Shown here: positions 1 to 4,589 of the stretch, one piece after another
Layout: the number at the start of each line of letters is the position of its first letter
Position numbering within the stretch: position 1 is the stretch's first letter
Source of the DNA: Oxalobacter sp.
Lineage (GTDB): Bacteria; Pseudomonadota; Gammaproteobacteria; Burkholderiales; Burkholderiaceae_D
Assembly (NCBI GenBank): GCA_012512465.1
Contig: JAAZED010000218.1
Coordinates: 1-5,390, forward strand
DNA length: 5,390 bases
Direction: 5' to 3'
Notes under the pieces: generated by a model
The model's database searches: none
Told to the model about the DNA's origin: nothing
The model's input: only the letters and a program-made list of their open reading frames with translations
Program-made: the position numbers and the translations under genes

Positions 1-2
1 CC

Positions 3-89
3 CGATGGGTCTGGCATTATAATCATGAACGCCCAAACATGGCCTTGGGCGGCATCACACCTAAACAGCGGTTGGCCATGACCGCATAA
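3..89 (+). CDS. IS3-family transposase OrfB, C-terminal end (partial)
   Basis: An open frame enters from the left edge and ends at TAA 87-89, giving 28 visible residues. They include NHERPNMALGGITPKQRLAM, the very characteristic C-terminus of IS3-family OrfB transposases (end of the rve/DDE integrase domain, where the NxxRPH/NxxRPN-type segment is followed by G-xTP). The DDE catalytic residues lie upstream, outside the window, so whether the element is still active cannot be judged. OrfB joins with OrfA by frameshifting to form the transposase that cuts and joins the IS ends. The stop codon lies about 39 bases before the inferred IS tip, a normal distance for this family. The frame is not interrupted in the visible part. 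Confidence 0.85.
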   Translation, partial: RWVWHYNHERPNMALGGITPKQRLAMTA

Positions 90-112
90 CGCTACTTCCG
101 ATCCACCCTAAA

Positions 113-121
113 AAGGGGGGG
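113..121 (+). promoter_or_regulatory. Shine-Dalgarno-like G-run supplied by the IS end
   Basis: A run of seven G (115-121) preceded by A residues sits 8 bases before ATG 130, the first in-frame start of the truncated chemoreceptor frame. Purine content and spacing suit a ribosome binding site. It belongs to the IS terminus, so any function here would be accidental. Whether anything is transcribed or translated from it is unknown. Confidence 0.3.
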
Positions 122-128
122 ATTACCA

Positions 129-429
129 AATGGATACCGTTTCACAACAAAATGCCGCGCTGATTGAAGAAGCCGCTGCTGCTGAAAGCCTGCAGCAGCA
201 GGCGAAAACCCTTGTCCATGCCATGAGCACCTTCAAGACAGAAACTGATTTCACGAACGCACCAGCGGAAAAAATATTCCGCAGCAATAGCACCAGCAGT
301 AAACGCGGTAAAAAACTGCCGATACGGCTGCCGGGCTATATCAAGAATGAGGCAGACAGGGTTCCTGCACTCACTGCTGCCCGACATATATCAACTGAAA
401 CTTATGAAGAGAAAATGGAAGAATTCTGA
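129..429 (+). pseudogene. Methyl-accepting chemotaxis protein, C-terminal remnant cut off by the IS
   Basis: The frame from ATG 130 gives 99 residues starting MDTVSQQNAALIEEAAAAES, which matches the end of the MCP signalling domain: the Q-N-A-A-L-[IV]-E-E methylation-helix segment followed by the final helix ending near AMSTFK (about residue 35). Receptors of this class are inner-membrane sensors of several hundred residues that pass ligand signals to CheA/CheW. The ligand domain, transmembrane segments, HAMP domain and hairpin tip are all missing, because the IS end lies immediately upstream. After the last helix comes a long polar tail of about 60 residues ending KMEEF. This resembles the tethered CheR/CheB docking pentapeptide (consensus aromatic-x-x-aromatic, e.g. 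NWETF in E. coli Tsr), but Met replaces the first aromatic. The methylation helix reads EEAAAAES, one Ala shorter than the form I recall from most relatives. The fragment cannot be a functional receptor. Confidence 0.85.
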
Positions 430-443
430 TCAATCATCCATTC

Positions 444-473
444 AAAAAGGGAGGAATCATTCTTCCCTTTTTT
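444..473 (+). terminator. Rho-independent terminator between convergent genes
   Basis: The arm AAAAAGGGAGGAA (444-456) pairs with TTCTTCCCTTTTT (460-472), with one G-T wobble and a three-base TCA loop. The right arm ends in a run of six T. It begins 15 bases after the chemoreceptor stop. Because the stem starts with A5 it also ends in T5 on the minus strand, so it can serve the converging HAD gene as well. Confidence 0.85.
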
Positions 474-487
474 GCGCCGCCTGATGA

Positions 488-515
488 CAGGCTATTTTTC
501 CGGAAAAATAGCCTG
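488..515. repeat. Perfect 28-bp palindrome over the HAD stop codon
   Basis: Positions 488-501 (CAGGCTATTTTTCC) are the exact reverse complement of 502-515 (GGAAAAATAGCCTG). The palindrome has no spacer, so as RNA it would need to open a small loop at CCGG. It contains the last codons and the TAG stop (492-494) of the minus-strand HAD remnant. No T-run follows on either strand, so it is not a standard terminator by itself. It might be a 3'-end stabilising hairpin, an auxiliary terminator upstream of the one at 444-473, or a binding site for a dimeric protein. Confidence 0.8.
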
Positions 516-1066
516 CCAATCTCTTTTCATATCAACAACAATCCATCCCTGCCGGGAAGCATCATCCAGTGCTTTTTTCAGGGTTCCCATGCCCGAAAGA
601 CGGTCATAGGCATATTCACGCCGGGCATCGGTATGATGAACGATAACCCCCATTCCATTACGCCCTGCCGTGGTCCATTCCAGCATTTCATAGTCACCAT
701 CCGAATTGCCGACAGCAATTACCGGCCGGATGCCAATAACCCGGTCTATCAGCAGTGCCTTGTTTTTCCCGTTTGAGATATTCTCAATCTTCTTTTTCCG
801 GACGATTAAACCATCTGGGCATACACAGGCTGCTCAACCCACAGCGTGCCATCATTATCAAAAACCGCTATTCGCTCCGCTTCCGGCAAATAACCGGGAC
901 TATCGGGCGTTACCGTCTGCCTGACAAAAGCCATGATCCGCTGTTTTGCCGGGAGATCCGTCCATGAAGGCAACGGATCCGTCTGTGCCCACGCAACAGA
1001 AGAGAAAAGTGGGAAAAAGACGATGGCAAGCAAACAGGCTGTGACATATCTGATCTGAGGTAACAA
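492..1066 (-). pseudogene. Exported HAD-superfamily acid-phosphatase-like protein with a large internal deletion
   Basis: The N-terminal piece (TTG 1066 to stop at 806-808, 86 residues) has a signal peptide (residues 1-28, hydrophobic core TACLLAIVFFPLFSSVAWA) and HAD motif I as VFDNDGTLW with both catalytic Asp. The C-terminal piece is in another frame, from about 815 to TAG 492-494 (about 107 residues). It carries VGNSDGDYEMLEW (HAD motif IV, acidic DGD) and the family's ending with VHHTDAREYAYDR-like and DMKRDWQAIFPEK segments. Together the pieces give about 190 residues against a usual length of roughly 300-340 for this periplasmic HAD group. The missing middle would include the cap region and motif II (a Ser in an SGG-type context). 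At the join, CAGATGGTTT (808-817) reads QMV in the first frame and DGL in the second, as in relatives, so a deletion between short repeats is likely. The start is TTG, chosen for the AGGAGG eight bases upstream and the signal peptide. Function is probably lost. Confidence 0.85.
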
Positions 1067-1073
1067 TATCCCG

Positions 1074-1080
1074 ACCTCCT
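1074..1080 (-). promoter_or_regulatory. Ribosome binding site that fixes the TTG start of the HAD gene
   Basis: On the minus strand AGGAGGT stands upstream of TTG 1066-1064, with eight bases between AGGAGG and the codon. It is a near-perfect Shine-Dalgarno match and the only strong one here. No ATG or GTG in this frame lies closer, and the signal peptide begins immediately after the TTG. Confidence 0.75.
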
Positions 1081-1082
1081 GT

Positions 1083-1104
1083 AAAAACGCCTGCTATGCA
1101 GGCG
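1083..1104 (-). terminator. Rho-independent terminator after the GGDEF-EAL gene
   Basis: On the minus strand CGCCTGC, loop ATA, GCAGGCG forms a perfect 7-bp GC-rich stem followed at once by TTTTT. It lies 61 bases after the TGA of the PAS-GAF-GGDEF-EAL gene and only two bases before the AGGAGG of the HAD gene. It therefore separates the two transcription units, or acts as an attenuator for the HAD gene. Confidence 0.8.
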
Positions 1105-1165
1105 CGTATTATCGTAAAGCATCAGATAAAGCCGGCAGGTGCCTTACCAGCCAGCCCCGTTTTGG

Positions 1166-3415
1166 TCAGTCCTGTTTGAGATTGATGATTTTTTCAAACT
1201 CATCGAGAGACACAGGGACATGGAGATGGAATCCCTGCACATAATCCGCATTGCATTCCTGGCAATATTTCAGTTGCTCCGCTGTCTCCACCCCTTCAAC
1301 GCACACCTTCCTGCCCATGGAATGAACCAGATCGATAATCAGGCGAATAAATGATTTCGAGTAGGCATCCGTCGTAATATCACGAATAAAGGTGCGATCA
1401 ATCTTGACAATATCGATCGGCAATTCACGCATATTGCTTAAAGAGGAATATCCTGTGCCAAAATCATCCATTGAGATCCGTATCCCGTGTTCGCGGAATT
1501 CTTCCGAGAGGGATTTCATTCTCGTAATGTCATACATAGCCATGCCTTCTGTAATCTCAAAGACAATATTGGCCGTGTTGACGCCCGTTTCCTCCATGAT
1601 CATCATGACTCTTTGCAGAAAATCCTGCTGCTGGAACTGGCGAATGGACACATTGATGCTGGTCCAGAATTCCGGATGGGTTTCGTTGACACGCCGGCAT
1701 ACCTGCGCCGATTCACGAAGGACAAATTCCCCGACAGGCACAATCAGCCCGAGATATTCAGCAAGCGGAATAAACTGGATAGGCGGGATTTGCGTACCGT
1801 CAGACAAAGTCCATCTCAACAATGCCTCAGCACCGATGACCACACCGGCATTATCAGTCTGCGGCTGGTAAAAGACAGAAAAACCATTGAAGTTGTTATC
1901 AATGGACTCGCGCATTTCCTTTTCGAGCTCGGCCCGCTCGACAGAGTCGTTATCCTGGGTGGCATTGTAGAAAGCATAATTATTCTTGCCGGAACGCTTT
2001 GCCTGGTACATGGCGATATCTGCATGCTTGATGATATCCTTGCTGTCCATGTTTTCTTCGGGAAAAGCAACGACACCGATACTCAACGTACAGTAAAAAC
2101 TTTTGTTCAGGACATTCCAGGACATTTGCGCCCTGGCTAAAAGTCCGTTGATGACCCGCTGCACCGAACCGGCATTTTCCGGGTGCAGCAAAATAACAAA
2201 CTCATCCCCGCCAAAACGGAAAATTTCTGACTCGCTCTTATAATTTTCCAGCAGGAAGGAGGCAAACGCTTTCAGGATAACGTCACCATAATCATGTCCA
2301 TAACCATCATTGATGATTTTGAAGTCATCCATATCAATGAAGAGGACATAGCCGCTCTGGCCGATTTCCTTTGCCTTGGTCACGGCATGATTCAGGCGCG
2401 TTTCCAGATAGTAGCGATTAGGCAGTCCTGTTAACTGGTCTGTCAGCGCCATATTGCTGATGGCCTGCTCATTTCGCCTTCTTAACAGCGCAGTGGAAAC
2501 AAGGCGGGTCACATTTTCGAGAAAGGCGATGGTATCACTGTCCCAATCGCGATTTTTGACACACTCGTCAAAGCAGAGAAAACCGAAATGTTCTTCCTGA
2601 ATATAGACAGAAAACATGGCCGACGCACGGACATTTTCCATTTCAAAACGTTTTTTTGACCCCTTGGGATCATCATCCGAGTTAATAATGATGCAACCCG
2701 ATTCCATCAGGCTGCGGGTAACCTCGGGCAAATCATTTTCGTAATTCAGGACGAAATCATCCCTTCCCATCATGGGTGAAATACCCGTATTGAACCACTC
2801 ATGGATGGCTTTGCATTGGGTATGGTTCCGGCTGTCCTCAAAAAGGGTGATGCGGCTGATATCCAGATACACACCAGCCCTGTCCAAAATGGTCTGCAAT
2901 GCCTTGTCCAGGTCGACATCATGCAGCCCCTGCAGGATATTATTCAGGACAACTTTCTGTCTCTGGCTGTCTTCAATTTTGTCGATATTGGATTTTGTCT
3001 CGGTGTAGTCCCGCATGATGCAGTCATAATGAATGACTTTACCCTCAGGGGAACGCTCGACAATGGTGGCATCCGTAATCCACATGGGTGTGCCATCCGC
3101 CTTTCTGATGCGATACACCATGCTGAACTGATCCGTATTTTCTTCATCATGACGTTTTAACGCATCAGATACCATATCGACGTCATCCGGGTGGACGAGA
3201 TCGATCCAGTGAATCTTTCCGGAAACAAAGTCCTCCCTGGAATACCCATAAGAAGAAATATTCTCGGTAACAAACAGTGTGGAAAAACCGTTTTCAGGAC
3301 CGGTTACCCGAATGGAAACCGATGGGCTTCGCTCAACAATTTCTTCGGCGATCTGGCGTGACATGTGTTGTTTTGGTTCTGCCACATTATTCTCCGCAAG
3401 TTTCAGCCATGACAA
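1166..3415 (-). CDS. PAS-GAF-GGDEF-EAL cyclic-di-GMP signalling protein
   Basis: This 749-residue protein (longest frame) makes and/or breaks cyclic-di-GMP under control of two sensor domains. No membrane segment is visible, so it is cytosolic. The order is PAS (about 30-138, ending DCIMRDYTETK), GAF (about 165-315), GGDEF (about 320-485) and EAL (about 500-745). The GGDEF domain keeps the metal and substrate residues (IDMDDF, NDGYGHDYGD, GGDEF at 402-406, HADIAMYQAKRSGKNNY). At the inhibitory I-site, RxxD is replaced by KSES (393-396). The EAL domain keeps the full phosphodiesterase set: EALLR (Glu530), Asn588 in INVS, E620/E623 in EITE, D650/D651 in DDFGTGYSS, Lys671 in KIDRTF, Glu707 in EGVET and Gln727 in QGF. 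Both activities are therefore possible; which dominates is unknown. TTG 3415 is the longest start; GTG 3385 has a better-placed GGAG six bases ahead and may be the real one, and ATG 3364 is a third option without a clear RBS. All three leave the PAS domain whole. It is a single-gene unit with its own terminator. Confidence 0.93.
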   Translation of the reverse strand: MSWLKLAENNVAEPKQHMSRQIAEEIVERSPSVSIRVTGPENGFSTLFVTENISSYGYSREDFVSGKIHWIDLVHPDDVDMVSDALKRHDEENTDQFSMVYRIRKADGTPMWITDATIVERSPEGKVIHYDCIMRDYTETKSNIDKIEDSQRQKVVLNNILQGLHDVDLDKALQTILDRAGVYLDISRITLFEDSRNHTQCKAIHEWFNTGISPMMGRDDFVLNYENDLPEVTRSLMESGCIIINSDDDPKGSKKRFEMENVRASAMFSVYIQEEHFGFLCFDECVKNRDWDSDTIAFLENVTRLVSTALLRRRNEQAISNMALTDQLTGLPNRYYLETRLNHAVTKAKEIGQSGYVLFIDMDDFKIINDGYGHDYGDVILKAFASFLLENYKSESEIFRFGGDEFVILLHPENAGSVQRVINGLLARAQMSWNVLNKSFYCTLSIGVVAFPEENMDSKDIIKHADIAMYQAKRSGKNNYAFYNATQDNDSVERAELEKEMRESIDNNFNGFSVFYQPQTDNAGVVIGAEALLRWTLSDGTQIPPIQFIPLAEYLGLIVPVGEFVLRESAQVCRRVNETHPEFWTSINVSIRQFQQQDFLQRVMMIMEETGVNTANIVFEITEGMAMYDITRMKSLSEEFREHGIRISMDDFGTGYSSLSNMRELPIDIVKIDRTFIRDITTDAYSKSFIRLIIDLVHSMGRKVCVEGVETAEQLKYCQECNADYVQGFHLHVPVSLDEFEKIINLKQD
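3392..3395 (-). promoter_or_regulatory. Ribosome binding site for the alternative GTG start
   Basis: GGAG on the minus strand stands six bases before GTG 3385-3383, a better spacing than AGGA (3423-3420) has before TTG 3415 (four bases). Using GTG would shorten the PAS-GAF-GGDEF-EAL protein by ten residues. This evidence favours GTG but does not settle it. Confidence 0.45.
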
Positions 3416-3572
3416 TCAATCCTGCTTTTGTTTATGTTCTGCCAGCATGAGTAAAAGCAGACTGTCACGACCAGTCCCGCAAAATGAGACTACTTTGCAA
3501 TATAGTATAAATTCTGGGAATCCGGCAAAGAAAACGACGTATTTTACGTGCAAATATTGTTTTTTTTACACG
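3416..3572 (-). other. Intergenic leader of the GGDEF-EAL gene
   Basis: This is the longest non-coding gap in the window. Going down the minus strand it holds a weak AT-rich hairpin after the SUFU stop (ACGTA-AAA-TACGT, 3549-3537, followed by CGTTTTCTTT), which is a poor terminator candidate. Next is the promoter candidate at 3528-3499, then an inverted repeat CTGCTTTT (3460-3453) / AAAAGCAG (3429-3422). The second arm of that repeat overlaps the AGGA ahead of TTG 3415. No RNA gene or known riboswitch is recognisable. Confidence 0.5.
3499..3528 (-). promoter_or_regulatory. Candidate sigma-70 promoter for the GGDEF-EAL gene
   Basis: On the minus strand TTGCCG (3528-3523, 4 of 6 to TTGACA), an 18-base spacer and TATATT (3504-3499, 5 of 6 to TATAAT) lie about 85 bases before the longest start. 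It is the best sigma-70-like pair I find in the gap between the SUFU gene and this one. The match is moderate and the area is AT-rich, so chance is a real alternative. Confidence 0.35.
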
Positions 3573-4562
3573 TCACTCCTCTTTCTCCGGTTCCCAGCTG
3601 TCGTCCCTCTCAAACGCTCCCTTTTCATTACGGAAAAAGGCCGTTCCATAATCCGCCTTCAGGTACGAAATAATATCCGGATCATAATTGGCAACCGTAT
3701 TGAGCATGTAGATACCGGAATTAGCCGGGTTATCCATATACTCTGCCGTTTCATCTCCTGCGGTAAAACGCCAGCCGCTGTCTCCCTCATATTCCGGCAT
3801 TTCCCGGTACATGAAACCCACCTTGCTCGCATCAACCATGATCCGGTCTGTGGCAAAGCATCCTTCTGCACCTCCCCAATCAATCAGCGGGCGAATATCT
3901 GTTATCGCGAAATTTTTTGCAGAAACCGACAAGCCATAATTTTTCCGGCCCACGTTCAGTACATGTGACACTTCACCACCAAAAAGCGCAAGCAATTTCT
4001 GTGTATCGTGCTGTCTCTTGAAATCAGTTTCCTCTTCGTACAGAGGAAAAAGCTGGTAAAAATGGACGGCTTCTCCACCGGGAAGCGTGCAGAGCATGCT
4101 TGCTTCGTCCGGGTAAGGATCAACCAGCAGCATAGTGGAAAGCGTCGTATTTTCGGCAAAAGGTTCTCCACTGGGAACCGTGTGTCCCCAGCCAAGCCAG
4201 GTATCCATATCAACAGGCAGCCGGGCCAGGATTTTCAGCCAGCGAATCGGCCAGTACCATTTTTCGTCACTGTCATCGAGCTTCCAGTCCGGTGGCAGCG
4301 TTACCAGCAGTTCTGCCCGTGACAGACCGCTCTGTTGCAGTCTGTCAGGCAGGGTCATCCTGTGTGCCCCCATTCCCATCGTGACAAGCGTATAAAAAGG
4401 TTTCGTTTCGCTTGGCGGGATAATGCAGATATCAACATGAATGCCAGAAGAAGCAACCTCGTGAAAAACATGCTCAAAAGCGCCAAAATGTTTTTCGATA
4501 TGCTGTTCTATACAATCGATTTCTTCTTCTGTATACACCACCGGCTTGATTGACTTGCCCAT
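3573..4562 (-). CDS. SUFU-domain / Imm33 (DUF2185) fusion, probable toxin-immunity protein
   Basis: This is a soluble 329-residue acidic protein without signal peptide or membrane segment. Residues about 15-200 fit the bacterial SUFU (suppressor of fused) domain: VDICIIPPSETKPFYTLVTM, then MGMGAHRM, ELLVTLPPDW and the WPIRWLKILARLP helix, and later a PGGEAVHFYQLFPLY strand-helix. Residues about 233-320 fit Imm33/DUF2185, with VGFMYRE, DSGWRF (261-266), the GDE, NSGIYMLNTVANYDPDI stretch and YGTAF (305-309). SUFU-type and Imm33 domains have both been described by comparative genomics as immunity proteins of polymorphic toxin systems, which would bind and neutralise a cognate effector in the cytoplasm. 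That role is inferred here, since no toxin gene is visible. The ATG start is preceded by AGGAAAGGGA at a workable spacing. It follows the ankyrin gene by 27 bases on the same strand, so the two are probably co-transcribed. The frame is intact. Confidence 0.85.
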   Translation of the reverse strand: MGKSIKPVVYTEEEIDCIEQHIEKHFGAFEHVFHEVASSGIHVDICIIPPSETKPFYTLVTMGMGAHRMTLPDRLQQSGLSRAELLVTLPPDWKLDDSDEKWYWPIRWLKILARLPVDMDTWLGWGHTVPSGEPFAENTTLSTMLLVDPYPDEASMLCTLPGGEAVHFYQLFPLYEEETDFKRQHDTQKLLALFGGEVSHVLNVGRKNYGLSVSAKNFAITDIRPLIDWGGAEGCFATDRIMVDASKVGFMYREMPEYEGDSGWRFTAGDETAEYMDNPANSGIYMLNTVANYDPDIISYLKADYGTAFFRNEKGAFERDDSWEPEKEE

Positions 4563-4576
4563 ATTTTCCCTTTCCT
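4563..4576 (-). promoter_or_regulatory. Ribosome binding site of the SUFU-Imm33 gene
   Basis: AGGAAAGGG (4576-4568) followed by AAAAT leads to ATG 4562-4560 on the minus strand. Two overlapping purine cores are available; the GGG core has five bases to the start. It lies entirely within the 27-base gap after the ankyrin gene's original stop, consistent with an operon. Confidence 0.6.
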
Positions 4577-4589
4577 GGGGACGGATTGA

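Larger units (their letters stand above)
1..128 (+). mobile_element. Right end of an IS3-family insertion sequence
   Basis: This is the 3' end of the transposase gene followed by about 39 bases of non-coding IS terminus. The terminus read on the minus strand begins TGGTAATCCCCCCCTTTTT, a TG-start, C-rich tip of the kind seen at IS3-family ends (TG...CA). On that basis the element probably ends at CCA, position 128, directly before the chemoreceptor remnant. The left end, the matching inverted repeat and the other copy of the target duplication lie outside the window, so the exact boundary is inferred. Confidence 0.75.

Noticed and set aside
142..387. 81-codon minus-strand open frame over the chemoreceptor remnant
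   Set aside because: It is antisense to a recognisable MCP signalling helix and has no features of its own.
1105..1165. Promoter for the HAD gene (GATAAT-like -10 near 1110)
   Set aside because: No acceptable -35 at 16-18 bases, and transcripts from it would meet the terminator hairpin at once.
1487..2140. 217-codon plus-strand open frame opposite the GGDEF-EAL gene
   Set aside because: It lies wholly antisense to a clearly coding, fully motif-conserved frame and shows no recognisable domain.
3537..3549. ACGTA-TTT-TACGT hairpin as terminator of the SUFU-Imm33 gene
   Set aside because: The stem is five AT-rich pairs and the following T-run is interrupted; too weak to call a terminator.
3279..3968. 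229-codon plus-strand open frame spanning the 5' end of the GGDEF-EAL gene and part of the SUFU gene
   Set aside because: It crosses two well-supported minus-strand genes and the gap between them; low-complexity, Cys- and Phe-rich translation without domain features.
4321..4346. Inverted repeat GACAGAC/GTCTGTC with a 12-base loop
   Set aside because: It lies in the middle of the SUFU coding sequence, has only seven pairs and no T-run; probably chance.
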